Assembly (NCBI GenBank): GCA_903813345.2
Contig: CAIIXF020000003.1
Span: forward strand, 32,675,151-32,739,150
From: Owenia fusiformis
Lineage: Eukaryota > Annelida > Polychaeta > Sabellida > Oweniidae
Reading direction: 5' to 3'
DNA length: 64,000 bases
Both the position numbers and the translations under genes were made by a program. The notes beneath the pieces are model-generated. The model was not told the DNA's origin and made no database searches. It saw nothing but the letters and a program-made list of their open reading frames with translations. Shown one piece after another: positions 11,193 to 23,173 of this stretch. Position 1 is the first letter of the stretch; every line of letters begins with the position of its first letter.

Positions 11193-12090
11193 TTAAAGAT
11201 GATCGTTTGTGCAGACAATTGTATTTTGGATGTTCATTTTCATATATATACCTGTAAGACCAATCTATTACCCTTTAGCATCCGGTTAAGTTTTTATAAA
11301 CTTATAGAAATAGATTTTGATGGAAAAATAGAGTAAAATATATGCTTTCAATTGTTCATTCTAAAAGTAGGGTTGGTATCTATTTGACTATTCCATTTTT
11401 TAGTATGTACATTCAAATATGATCACAGAGTGATTACAAATTGATTCTACTTCATCTAAACTGTTTTTTAAACATTTCCAAATTCTAAAAAACAAATCGA
11501 GAGCATACCAAAAAGCGTCATATTTATAGTGAACCACCATGTAGACAAGCTCTTGCGTTGTTACATGTTGGATCCCTTAAAATGCAGATTAACCATTTGT
11601 AATGATTTCATTATTTCTACTGTGAATATGTTACACCACTATCTCTGAGATATATGATGTCAACATTTCCATCAAATAATCTGCAGATACTGTACATTTA
11701 TAAGCTCCATGTACGAACTTCTATACTCAGTCAACCACTTTTATTTATGTAAATGATGAAACACGAGTAGGCAACAGAAGAAATAAAACTCATCTCAAAA
11801 CTTAGTTGATTTCATTTCTAAGAGATGAATAATGTCGTATATATAATCTCACAAAAAACTAAAAAGGTTTTGAAAAGCGGCCGTTGTGGATAAGCGGATG
11901 CATTTTACTACGGATACTTTAATGACTTTTTGTAAATGATAGATTGATCCTGTAAGAAGAAATGTCTAAAATTAACTGCCTTACCCAAGATATATCAAGA
12001 CTTTTCCGTTTACATTCTGAGGCTATGCAGATATAAGTCCATCAAACTAAAGTATAGATGATCTAACAATACCACATTTTAGGCAGTTTG
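11193..12090 (-). other. Probable 3' UTR and downstream flank of the ShK-type gene
   Basis: AT-rich sequence without a recognisable gene. A minus-strand AATAAA lies at 11740-11745, about 350 bases past the stop codon of the peptide gene (12091). Transcript end near 11.7 kb is inferred. Confidence 0.4.
11740..11745 (-). terminator. Candidate polyadenylation signal
   Basis: TTTATT on the plus strand reads AATAAA in the direction of the ShK-type gene, about 350 bases downstream of its stop. Confidence 0.4.
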
Positions 12091-15000
12091 TTAATCAGTG
12101 ATTACTTGTAGTTTTAACAAATTGTGTGGTCTCTTTTTCTGATACTTCACTGGCACCTTTTCAACAATACCACCTGTAAAAAGCCAAAGTTGACTCCGTT
12201 GAATGAAAATATTATCAAAACTACTCACCATAATAACATCGCATACAACTTCTTTCGCAGTTTTTCCTCACAAGGAATTTAATACAATAGCCAAGGCCGA
12301 TTAATTCTGCACACTGCGAATTGGTCCAGTTGTCACCTCCATCTTCAATCGCATTCACACAATTCTCTAATAAGATAAACAACCATTTGTAATGATATAC
12401 GTGTAATGTGTGAACAATCCCCGGGATTGTTATTTAATTAACGTTTCGTCAAGTACTTACATCCGGGATATATAAGTGAGAATAAACGCCATTACAAATG
12501 AGCCCAAAGTTTTATGTCTGGTTGTTATTGAACCAAATGATCAGTTCGCACCATTGATATGTTTTGTGCATATCGTGCGACTTGCAACTGGTTTAGACCT
12601 CACAGTATGGCACTGTAATATCCTGGGCTTTGCTGTTGTCACTGGTGATCCACTCAATTACGCTGGTTACCAAAACGGTTCGTTTTGGTAACAAAATGTC
12701 GGAACATCGAAGGTACGATTTTTCTCGTTTCCTTATTACACACGTTGTCACAGTGGTTCTAGGCAGAATTCCCACGACATTTTTAATGCAAGCATGTATC
12801 ATTATTATATCACTATCTAGCTAGCGACAGTATGATTGGTCAAAACCGGGTCACATGTCGTGGGATATCTGGCGATATTCAATGGCAATGCTAATCAGAT
12901 AAGACAACCGTGAGATATCTAGCGATATCCCACGCTCCCGGGAATTTTCAAAGAATTTGTTTTCGTTCAGTGTAAATAATTTAGTTCAGTGTAAGTCAAA
13001 ATGGCAGACGAACCGAGTAGATTCGTTAAAATATCTGAAGACTTAATGACTTAATAATATTAGGGATGTTTAGCTAGACAGTGATATAATAAAACAAATA
13101 TTTCACTCTATTTTCGGTGAATACCTGTAGCACTTTCACAAGGTGATATTCCACTTGCCCTTCGGGCTTCGTGGAATATCACTTGTGTAAGATGTACAGG
13201 TATTCACCTCAATAGATTGAAATATTTGTTCAGTATCATATGTTTAAGAAATTGTACATATTTGCGAACAAATAGCTCAGAAGACAACAGAATCGTCGAT
13301 TTACTTCCTCACTTAAGTTACATAAACGGTTTGGGTTAAAAGTGCAGATCTTAACTGTTTTTCGAAAAACCGTTTCTGTAACTTAAGTGAGGAAGTAAAT
13401 CGACGATTCTGTTGTCTTCTGAGCTATTTTTTCTCAAACGTGTACATTTTCTAAAACATATGATACTGATGCACGTTGTGAGAAAAAACATCGTAGGGAT
13501 TCTGCCTACAACGCGTGAAATAAGAAAAACAGAAAAATCGTGCCTTCGACGTTCCGACATTTTGTTACCAAAACGGTTCGTTTTGGTAACCAGCGTAATC
13601 GAGTGGATCACCAGTGGTTGTACTAAACATCGCTTACAATTAGTCATAAAATAACCCTTCATCTCCGTACACCCCAAACTTGAATCTGATTGATTTTTTG
13701 TAGGGCTATTTGAAAGACAATGTATACCAAAAACAATTTTCAGACAATTGCAGACCTAAAGAAGGCAACCACTGCCACATGTAATGCCATAATAAGGGTT
13801 GAATGGGGTAAGGGTAATTGACGATTTTGCCATATGAATCCAACTCTGCCTTTTGCGCAATTATGGTCATTTGGAGCATGTAATGTAATGATGACAATTC
13901 CTGAACCAGTTGACTGGTTGTATTGAAACTTTCAAAAGCAAACATGTAGAACTATCCGGAAAGTAAAGATACAAATGCTCTAATTTCAAGAGATTTGCCT
14001 GTTATGAGATGAAATTGCTCCAGAATGTAGAATGACATTGTAACAAGTAAAGATACAAATGCTCTAATTTCAAGAGATTTGCCTGTTATGAGATGAAATT
14101 GCTCCAGAATGTAGAATGACATTATAACAATATATCCTGAATCTGTCATGACTTTCAGTTTCAAAATGAAAAAGTTATGGTTGTTATGGTAACGGGAGTC
14201 GAGGGTAAGTGGAGCGACGTCACAACTGTGTTCTACAAATCTCTTTCTAGGCCAGTCAATTGGTGAAAAAAAACAGCCTAACCTAGGACAAATTGCAATA
14301 GTTTGCAAACTTAGTTTTAATTGTTGATCAATATTCACCTTATATCATATCAAAAATATAGGAAAATATAATTAGTGGACAAATGTGAAATTTTACTTCA
14401 TAAGTACCCCCTACGACCCACCCCTAAATTTGACTATTTGTTTTAAAATTTTTTTTTATCTATAATTGAATAGTTTTTTTCAAGTCTTCTTGTTATATTA
14501 TGATAATAGAATGACAAAACATAAATTTTTACCGAAGTAAACTTTCATTTGAGGCTTAGAATTTTTTGTTTCACCCTCAACGACCCCAAATGAGTCATTA
14601 AATGATTGACATTTCATGTATCTTTTCTTATATTTCTAGACTGGTGCATTCAAAAATGATTAAATAAAATCATGGTGATACATGTATATATGGACATAAC
14701 ATATATGGGATACCAGTATCATCAGTGGTATATTGGGGAAGAGAAAAAATATATAAGTTTTACATTTTCGCCCCGCCCACTTTTGGGGTGACCTTACTTT
14801 TGCTAAATAATTTTCAAACTATGCAGTAATTCCTAACAATTCTACAACTTAAAGAATGATTTAGACATATATCATCCAATATTAACTTTTATTAGATTTT
14901 GGGACTCCTGTTTTGGACAAAATTATAACTGCAATTTGAAAAGTCTGGAAAATGGGGTATTTTGTAAGGCTAATACTGTATGTTTTGACATATATTTATA

Positions 15001-18000
15001 TCAAATGTGCCAATTATGGGCCATTGCACTTATATATGTGCTTATGTGAAGGTATAATAGTGTATTTGTTTAAAATGAAAGTACAATCACTGATTTAGAA
15101 AGATTTGTGAAATCTTAAAATACTAGTATCTCAGACTGCTACAGGGCATTGCAGATTTTGGACTTCAAGAGAGATTGCGGTTGGCAATTAGTCATCATAA
15201 TTTATATTTGCACATAATCCTCTACATTCACCACATGCCATGGAACAGTCCATTCCATTCTTTCGACATGTGCAGTGCATTGTTGTGCAACCTGTCTTTC
15301 AATTACATTTGATCACTTCTAAGAGTGAAGAAGGTCCTGCCGGAATATGTTGTTTGTTTGATTCATTGGTTCAGGCTTGAAGAATATGTTGTTTGTTTGA
15401 TTCATTAAGAAATCTTCTTTCTTACATTGGAGTTTCATTGTGTTAATGAATTGGATTACAGTCCCGGTGTTCCCTCCATTTCTACGAAGATGAGTTGCAT
15501 CTTTTGTGCTAGGGCCATTTTGGTACCCATCAAATACTATTTTAGCATTTTGGTACCTCATCTGCACATAGTATACATATTGGCTTAAAACGTTCTCCCA
15601 TGTAAAACCTTTTTGCCAAGGAATGCGATGAAGAAGGGCACCTCCATCAATCACATGTTGAACATCTTTGTCACTTGGCCCTGGTAAGGAAGATATTTTT
15701 GGTGTCCACAATGCTTCTGCCAGATGTGATTTTACCGCTGGTCTTATTACACCTTTTGATTCAAACAAATCCGGTGGAAAGGAACAAAGCTCATAACCTA
15801 GAGGCTCTGACAAATCACCAGATCGTGTACCAGCTATGATAAGGCGTTGAAAAAGCAAAATAGGATCTATGTGTATTTCTTCATTGTTAACCTTGACTGC
15901 AGTTTTTGATCCCATGGTCACAGCTTGGCTTTTTCTTTTGAAGGAACACTCAAGATACCTTTTTCCCAATCATAGATGCCACAATCACGTTGCCTAATTC
16001 TTTTGCGTCATATGCAATGACAGCAGAAGAAGCTGCAACTCTTGTTGCGATATTACATAATGACTGTTCAGGAAAAAGGGATTTCTTTCAACAAGGTATT
16101 TCAGGATACATTTAGCATCCGTTACATCTTTGGTGATTCTTGTTGGTATTGCCCACTTGTGGCATATGTTATATCAGTGAGTTCTTGCATTGCACTGCTT
16201 ATCTCTCCACATGCAGGTGAGGAAAGAATCCACACCAGACGCTGAACTTCAGCCATGCCCCAGCCTCTCTTGAGACATCCTGTTGACTTGATGCTTCGCA
16301 TCAGGCATTGCTCAATTATGAGATCTGCAGATAGTCCTGCCCATGACCTATCTGATCGACGAATGACATGTAGCCCAGCCCATTCATAAAATGGGCATAT
16401 ACCTCTGGGCTCTGTTTTTCAAGGTTATTGATTTTTTGGAGAAAGATATACAGACTTTAGGTATAGATTGTGACCTGCTGTTGCAAAATATGGCAACATC
16501 ATGCAAACATTGGAGATGAAGTGTCCAACTCCCAATCCTTTCTCCTTTTATGAAGTTACTAAATAGGTCGATCATATCCATGTATTGCAACCATAGCTTT
16601 GCTGTTTTTAGGTTTTGAAGTGAGTACTTCTCAGCTTGAAGCTTTTCTCCACAGATCATATCCATGTATTGCAACCATAGCTTTGCTGTTTTTAGGTTTT
16701 GAAGTGAGTCCTTCTCAGCTTGAAGCTTTTCTCCACAGACTGTTGCAACATCAATTTTGTCATCATTGTCATGAACAAGATTTATTATCTTATCAAGGAC
16801 AAGATGCAATTCCTTCAGGTCAATATGGGTAGTATCATTCTCTACTTCTACAAATGGTTGTTCTTGTGAATAATTTTGTTCATTGGTCTGATCAAGATCA
16901 ATGTCATATATCTGAGCTGCTAACATAGTATTCAATGCACTATCAATCAGAAGGTGGCCTCTAACTGCCCTAGAAACTGCCTTACCAGATAACATATGAC
17001 CAACTGTATTTTCAGCATATACCAAGCTTAGGACAGCATCTTATCCTGACCCCTCCATGATGTGGCCTTCAGAGCCAAGAAAACTCATCTCGGTATGAAA
17101 CCCCCCTAGTCTTACAACCATTTTGTGAACATCACTGTCTTCTGGCTCATTTTCTACAATTTTGTTTGCTTTCCACCAAAGTGGCTGATCAAATCTGATG
17201 ACAGGAGTGCAGTTGTACCGTCCAGCATGAGATGCAACAAACTTCAAAGTGGAGTAGATACATGACATGTCACCTGGGTCCATATCTATCAAAGGTAAAA
17301 ACATGACTGAAGATTCATCAGGATGTTCCCCCTTATAAACCACCTGCATAAATCCTGACCAAAGTGGACAAGGAGTCTTAAAAAGCAAGGATGATTTCCA
17401 CACAAGATTAAAGCCTGTTAAAGGTTTATCAAATGATTGTCTCACAAGCTCTTCATACCTCAAACTACTAAACATATCATTGTCATTTGAATAGTAGTGA
17501 GTATTGATGCGACCAATTGCCTCTATGTCTTCTGAAGATACGTCGTGTCTGATCACTGGCCGAGTTGTTCTCACTTTAGGTGTGACTGTTGCAATAATGC
17601 CCATTCCATGGAACGTATTCTTGCCATCGAGAGTTGGAACGTTGTGATCTACATTATCTGCAACATGATCTACAACATGATTAGGAGTAATGTTAGGTAT
17701 GTCTGTGTTTTGCATCAATGCTGCACTCCTTTCAAACTTCTGGACCTCAGAATATGAGCAAGTAAACCCATGTTTGTTAAGTGTGTCAATCAAAAATCTT
17801 GACTGGAAATGATGATGGAGCTGCACACCTAGACTAAGCTGTAATGGGGCCAAAAGGGCATTTGGACGAGTGGCCTGCATAATAGCTTGTCCAATTGATG
17901 CTACTTTGTTTCTAACATCTTTATCAACAAACAACTTGCTCAAAAACATCGACAAAATGTCAGGTAAAAAGTCTAATGACTCATTGATGGAGGACATTGT

Positions 18001-21000
18001 GTCATATTCAGGATAAGTTTGGGGAGATTGCTTTTTGTCCTTTATGGCACTTTTTATCAAACTTGCTGCAGTTTCTATAATTTTCTCTAATTCATCTACT
18101 TGGTCTCCTTTGTGTTGATGAAAAACATGCAATATTTTGGCAGCATTGTCAGTGAAAGGTAACAACATTTTGTATTCGTTGGATATCACTGATGATAAGG
18201 TTCTCACCAAAGAATGCTTTCAGCTCTTTCTTCATGTATTTAAAGATATAGGGTTCAATTTCCCTGTCATTTATGAACTCTTTCATCTTGCTAATAAGAT
18301 CAGTGACAGTTATTTGTTCATCATCATTCGCCTCAAGAAAGGTGACAACTTTATTGAAAGCATCTTGTCGTTGCATGTCTTTAGGGCGTCCACTCATTCT
18401 TTTCATTTTTGGCTGCCTTTCCCATCACTCAGTTGAAACTGTTGTGGTGTGCCCTTGCCTGATCTAAAGTTACCACTACCTTATGGTACACTGCATCTGC
18501 AGATGGTAAATCGTTAGTAAAACTAATGCATGATTTGACCATGTCACACTAGCTGATGTTGTTACAATATACAATATATAGAATAAATATATGTATATTT
18601 ATATTAAATAGATATTATTTATTCATATATTCAATGTATAATTGTTATTTTGATGTTCATTTTGTATTTTTCTTTTTCTACACCTCTATTCAAATATATT
18701 AATTTGGAAAAGCTAATTTTGCAATAGATGAATGGTTGGATTGGTCAGGTGTTTATTGCAACAAACGTTTGAAGTCTACTTTGAAGTCGACCCTTGAATT
18801 TTAGATGGCGCTAGTGTTTCTAAGTTTCATTTTAAAACTGTTTAATGATTAAATAACTATGAGATAGTGTTTATGGGTCAGGTAACCATGTTGTATTTGT
18901 AGTATTATCAAATTAGAGTTGATTTAAGCTATAGAGATATGATATCTCAGTTGTTATTAAGTAACGGTAATTGGGCCCTAATATTTCATCTTGCATCCAA
19001 CATATTATGAGCTTTTTAACAAGACAGGGGAAATAACTCCAATAAAAAGTTATGTACAAGACAGAATGGGTTTATATCTGTATTTTGATATCAAATTTGA
19101 GGACATATGTGGTATATAGGAAGTTATATTGCAAAAGTAAGGTCACCCCAAAAGTGGGCGGGGCAAAAAATTGAAATTTTAAATATTTTTTTCTTCAACA
19201 ATATGCAAGTTTAGGAGTCGGTATTCCATATGTGTATTACCCGTATATAGAAGTATTACCATGAATTTTTCCATGGCTCTTGGATAAAGCAATTAAGAAA
19301 TATATACATTATTATGAAATATTTTGGCCATATGACAACATATTTTGGTGTATTTGGGAGGTAAATTGTCAATTGTTGGCACAAAAAAGCATTAAAAGTA
19401 GATTTAAATCCACTCTGAATCTTTCCCATGACCTGATACAACATAAAAACATGTAAAAACTATTCAAATATGGAGAAATTATTTTTTCCCTTACCCCTAG
19501 TCAAAATTGGGGTGGGGGTACCTAAGAAGTGAAATTTCATATTTGTCCACTACATATATTTTCCTATATTTTTAATATGTTGCTACAAAAATATCAATTC
19601 ACCAATTAAACCATGTTTCAAAACTATTGCAATTTGTCAGATGTGAAATCACCAATTGACTGGCCTATTCCTACTCATATGATCTTGGCACTCCACCATC
19701 TATTCCTATATTATATCAAATTATGTACCACAACAGCCATAGGGATTAGTAATGTTACATTATTTGATCATTTCATATTACTGCTATCATCGAATATTCA
19801 GTATTTTCCCCATTATCTATACATTCTTGGTGTATCTTGACCGGCGGTTCAAAGACCTGACAAAATTGCTGCTGTCCATCTCTCAGATTGCTGATAACAT
19901 TGGCTTCCAGATGAGTCTAATTTGCATGTTGACCTTTTACAAATATTGCTTTCAAATGGTCATTAAGGTAGAAGTCTAAATAGGCTTTATCAGGTGAATA
20001 TGGGGCGTTGTATAGAAAGGTTTAATGTCAAGACACTCCATTGTAAGATTTGTTTTTTGCTTTGTGAATTGGTGCATTGTAAAGATGCAATATTGACTTT
20101 CCTACTAATGGTCAGGGACCATTCTTCTAGGCACATGGATAATATTTCTTTCATTATACTGGTAAGTGACATAACATAGTTCAAAAAAACACAGATAGAA
20201 AATACAACAAAAAAACACTGTTTCAAATGGTTGTCTTTTAGCAATTTTTCACTTTTTAGCGTTGTTCTGGAACTGCTCCGCATACCCCTCACATCCGTAA
20301 CCATAACAACCGTAACTTAAACACATTAAGACTATATGTGATGAAAGTTGGTAGATATATTGTAATATTATTCCCCTACAATCTGTAGCAACTTCATTTC
20401 AAAAAACCCAAATTTCTTAAAATAAGAGCATCTGTATCTTTACTTTCCGGACATGTAGAACTATCCCGGTGTCTGCAAAATTTCATTGATGTCATTTGTC
20501 TAGTTTAGGAGATATTGCCTACTTCAGTGGTCTCCTTTTTTCCGATCACCTTGTTTTTTCCGACATTCATTGATAAAGTTGTTTAATCAAAACAAAAGTA
20601 ATAGCACAAAAATATCAAACATTTGTAGGTCGTAACAGTTAATTAAGGGCATATTGTGTAGAAATGTCAAGAAAAAAACTGAGGGATTATGATTAGATAT
20701 TCGCCCATATTCTGCCGTAGTCCATAAATCATTACCCATAATATATTTACCAGCTTCGTTTCTTTTTTCCAGCTCCATTTCCAGCCCAGTGAAGAGACGC
20801 TTGAGCAAACCGACATCTGGAAAGATTAAACTCAAAAGATTATCATTTTTAACGTCACCCCCTAGATTTTTCGATTTTACTTTTTGCAGGATTTATGTAC
20901 CTGTTTCTACCTTGAGCTCAGATATAAGACACTTTTTGGCGTAAAAATCAAGGTGATTTGGGGTAGAGGGGCAAAGTTATGATAGCCGGAAATTGATTGC

Positions 21001-21583
21001 AATAGAAACGAAATTCAAAAAATATTGATAGATATCTTGTTTTTCTAAGGCTGTAGAAAATACAGTGATGAGTATTGCTCTGTTTGATAGATAATCATTA
21101 AGCAGTGTACATCTTGAAATATAAATGTTCAACAAGTTGACTTAAAGTTGTTTATCACTGTATTCATATATGCGTTCTTTAATACTTCGATACTTTATTT
21201 TGTACCAGAAAATAACATGGGCAGGTATAGCATTTTTCGAAATATGTTTTCTGGAAAGAATAACCTTAAATTAATGGCGGGTAATACGTTCCAAACTTTT
21301 GCTCCTTCGACTTTTATTGAATTTTCTGTTAAGGTACCGTGGTATTCTGGATTTAAAACATTTTTTTGAAGACACTTTTGGAAACTATGGGCTTTCAAAC
21401 CATGGGCTTTCAACTATGGGCTTTCAAAAATGGTGATAGAAAATCGACCGCACTTATTTATGGTCCAAAATTGTACTATAAGTTTGACTGTGCATAAATG
21501 TTTCGTAAAGAACACTTACCTTCAGCAAAAGATCCTACGGCAAAAAGCGTAAGGAGAGCGAATGTCAATGTAAAATACTGCAT
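12091..21583 (-). CDS. Small secreted ShK-type cysteine-rich peptide, four exons
   Basis: Exons in transcript order: 21520-21583, 20751-20816, 12229-12366 and 12091-12173, all with GT/AG borders and compatible phases (351 nt, 116 residues plus stop). Exon 1 encodes a hydrophobic signal peptide starting MQYFTLTFALL. Exon 2 gives a short charged propeptide-like stretch ending near a dibasic KR. Exon 3 holds one ShK-type domain with six cysteines, finishing in the diagnostic C-x3-C-x2-C spacing (CERSCMRC), plus the usual acidic and Trp positions. Exon 4 is a short basic tail. ShK folds occur in cnidarian channel-blocking toxins but also in many ordinary secreted proteins and proteases. No Lys-Tyr pair typical of channel blockers is visible, so toxicity should not be assumed. 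Intron 2 is 8.4 kb and filled with mobile elements. The exons themselves look intact. The gene is too short and split to be seen as a single ORF. Confidence 0.8.
12811..13083. mobile_element. 273-bp nested inverted-repeat element
   Basis: The ends CACTATCTAGCTA and TAGCTAGACAGTG are imperfect inverted repeats, flanked by ATAT on both sides (12807-12810 and 13084-13087). It sits inside the foldback element at 12640-13616. No ORF. Confidence 0.65.
13093..13230. repeat. 138-bp perfect-type hairpin element
   Basis: Nearly complete palindrome: AACAAATATTTCA / TGAAATATTTGTT outside, then GTGAATACCTGTA / TACAGGTATTCAC and GATATTCCAC / GTGGAATATC, with a loop around CCCTTCGGG. It would fold as one long hairpin. 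Confidence 0.8.
13956..20450 (-). mobile_element. 6.5-kb DNA transposon with long inverted repeats and 14-bp target duplication
   Basis: The ends are CCGGAAAGTAAAGATAC and its exact complement. ACATGTAGAACTAT is repeated on the outer sides (13942-13955 and 20451-20464). Diverged inverted repeats extend inward about 1 kb on the left (to about 14950) and about 1.4 kb on the right (from about 19015). They share blocks such as CCCACTTTTGGGGTGACC and GACAAATGTGAAATTT (with changes). An 84-bp segment near the left end is tandemly duplicated (13961 and 14045). The centre carries a degraded minus-strand gene (15188-18406). A 14-bp duplication is longer than in any eukaryotic cut-and-paste superfamily I know. 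The whole element lies in intron 2 of the ShK-type gene. Confidence 0.85.
15188..18406 (-). pseudogene. Broken transposon-encoded protein: DDE-like core, PIN-like region, Cys-rich tail
   Basis: Read right to left, one long protein is recoverable only in pieces. 18406-18149 begins MKRMSGRPKDMQ. A 1-nt frameshift near 18155 leads to 18210-17041, which contains DNVDHN, RFDQPLWWKA and GGFHTEMSFLG. An in-frame TAA at 17041-17043 separates this from 17025-16384 (GKAVSRAVRGH, TAKLWLQYMDM), where an 84-bp segment is duplicated in frame. Another frameshift lies near 16480, then WAGLSADLIIEQCL and GMAEVQRLVWIL (about 16350-16220). 15969-15319 carries LLFQRL, YELCSFPP, VIDGGALLHR and IVFDGY. A Cys-rich tail (CTCRKNGMDC...ACGECRGLC) ends at 15188. 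The family is a widespread uncharacterised metazoan one. Reading DNVDHN and FDQPLWW as RNase H-like acids, and VIDG/VFDG as PIN-like nuclease acids, is my inference. Sequence between KKEDFL and the tail looks deleted. Confidence 0.75.
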
Positions 21584-21809
21584 CCTGGATTGTTTTTTCA
21601 GTCGTACTAAAATCTTCTTGCTATTAAATGTCTGACCTGCCTGAGATGCCTTATGACCACACTGGTATTATTTTTGACTATTGACTCAATGCTTAACTGT
21701 TGAAAAAGAGCACTGGCGCGTGAAAGGCTTGACATTTAAAACTGGTAGTCAATAAAAAACCGGAGTCTATTCGTTCATTCATTTAGTTACTTTGGTAGAT
21801 TATCAAGAA

Positions 21810-22241
21810 CACTGGTGATCCACTCGATTGCGCTGGTTACCGAAACGGTTCGTCGGAAATGTCGGAACGTCGAAGGTACGATTTTTCTTTTTTCCTTATT
21901 TCACACGTTGTAGGCAGAATTCGCACGACATTTTATCACAAACGTATATATGGTAGTATCATATGTTTAAGAAAATGTACATATTTGCGAACAAATAGTT
22001 CAGAAGACAGCAGAATCGTCGATTTTATTCCTCACCTAGGTTACAGAAACGGTATTTCGAAAAACAGTTAAGATCTGCACTTTTAACCCATACCGTTTCT
22101 GGAACTTAGTGAGGAATTAAATCGACGATTCTGTTGTCTTCTGAGCTATTTTTTCGCAAACATGTACATTTTCTGAACCATATGATACTGATACTACACG
22201 TTTGCGTGCAACCGTAACCGGTAACCAGCGTAATCGAGTGG
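21810..22241. mobile_element. Foldback element (CACTGGTG family) in ShK-type gene upstream region
   Basis: The left end CACTGGTGATCCACTC begins at 21810. The arms mirror each other around about 22065, with CATATGTTTAAGAAAATG and its complement, and AGAATCGTCGATTTTATTCC and its complement. The right end is eroded at GCGTAATCGAGTGG (22241). It interrupts the dispersed repeat seen empty at 9475-9660. Its left end is 227 bp upstream of the peptide gene's start codon. Confidence 0.85.
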
Positions 22242-22637
22242 AATGCTTGCATGTTTTTTGCATCCTTCTACCACCAAACTACTCTTTTGACACATATCGT
22301 TCGAGGTCGCTGTATCACAATCCGCCCTGGTGTCCCTAGATAATTCTGAAATAAAATGTACGACATAATTTCACTACCGGTGTAAAAGAAATTATGGTCC
22401 TTGGGGATTATGGTCCCCTCTCTTAAAGGCCCTTACTGGCCCTGATTGTGGTTACGATATTAGAACATGACTGTATTCTCGCCTTCTATAAACTGTAAAC
22501 AAAGTCAACATTTCACACGGGGTATATTCGCTATCAAATACCCCTGGTAATACGTGTATTGTGTGACGTCATAACGGTTGGTCGTAGTAATCGCGGACCA
22601 TCGAAACATTTTGGTGAGTTTTCATGTTCGAATCGTA

Positions 22638-22777
22638 ATATAGACCTCGGAGCAGGGGTAATATCGTCGAATACACCCCTTGGGGCTAGGCACAAAAGCT
22701 TTCGAACCCCTTGAAACGTTTGTGCCTAGCCCCGCGGGGTGTATTCGACAATAAAACCCCGTCTTTTCGGTCTATAT
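22638..22777. repeat. 140-bp hairpin repeat
   Basis: Inverted arms TATAGACC...TCGAATACACCCC and GGGGTGTATTCGA...GGTCTATA, with inner GGGGCTAGGCACAAA / TTTGTGCCTAGCCCC. This strong cruciform-type palindrome has no coding capacity. Confidence 0.8.
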
Positions 22778-23167
22778 TTCTTAAATAAACCATTGATTGA
22801 GCTCTATCAATACTTGTACATACAAATGTATACAAAAATTCTAGTTTTGTATTGTATTTTTTTGTTTACAACCAATAAGGTGAGCAATACCTTTTGGGCA
22901 TATCCCGTAATAGATACGGTCGTTATTTACGTAATTAACATTGAAGATGGACTCAGAAACCCCTCGTTGAAGGACCCCTGTGTTCTTTAATGTGCACTTA
23001 TACATAAACATACAAGTACACACCGCAGTCTTTTGTACGAGTTGTGGACCACTCAGTCAAACACCCTTAAGTACTTCACGCAAATAAGCAAATTAAGCAT
23101 TGCCTGAACCGGGGAATCTACTAATTCGAGGTGATAAACACAGAACTTCAAAATTCATTTTCTTTTC
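22778..23167. other. Non-coding interval
   Basis: I see no gene, RNA or clear repeat. A short self-similar stretch sits around 22800-22830 and 22990-23020. Confidence 0.4.
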
Positions 23168-23173
23168 TTTATT
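23168..23173 (-). terminator. Candidate polyadenylation signal of GMP reductase
   Basis: AATAAA on the minus strand, about 840 bases past the GMP reductase stop codon (24008-24010). The 3' UTR between them (23174-24007) is AT-rich and holds no other gene. Other signals may be used. Confidence 0.35.

Larger units (their letters stand above)
12640..13616. mobile_element. Foldback element, CACTGGTG ends, with two nested insertions
   Basis: The outer ends are CACTGGTGATCCACTC and its complement, flanked by GTTGT on both sides (12635-12639 and 13617-13621, a 5-bp duplication). The two arms are near-complete inverted copies; arm blocks include GTTACCAAAACGGTTCG and CATATGTTTAAG. Other copies lie at 1-163 and 21810-22241. 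The centre is interrupted by the elements at 12811-13083 and 13093-13230. It encodes no protein. Confidence 0.85.

Noticed and set aside
16599-16832. 77-codon plus-strand frame with repeated ALLFLGFEVS
   Set aside because: Antisense of the duplicated 84-bp segment in the broken transposon gene.
12091-21583. Calling the ShK-type peptide a toxin
   Set aside because: The domain is common in non-toxic secreted proteins, and the channel-blocking Lys-Tyr pair is not seen.
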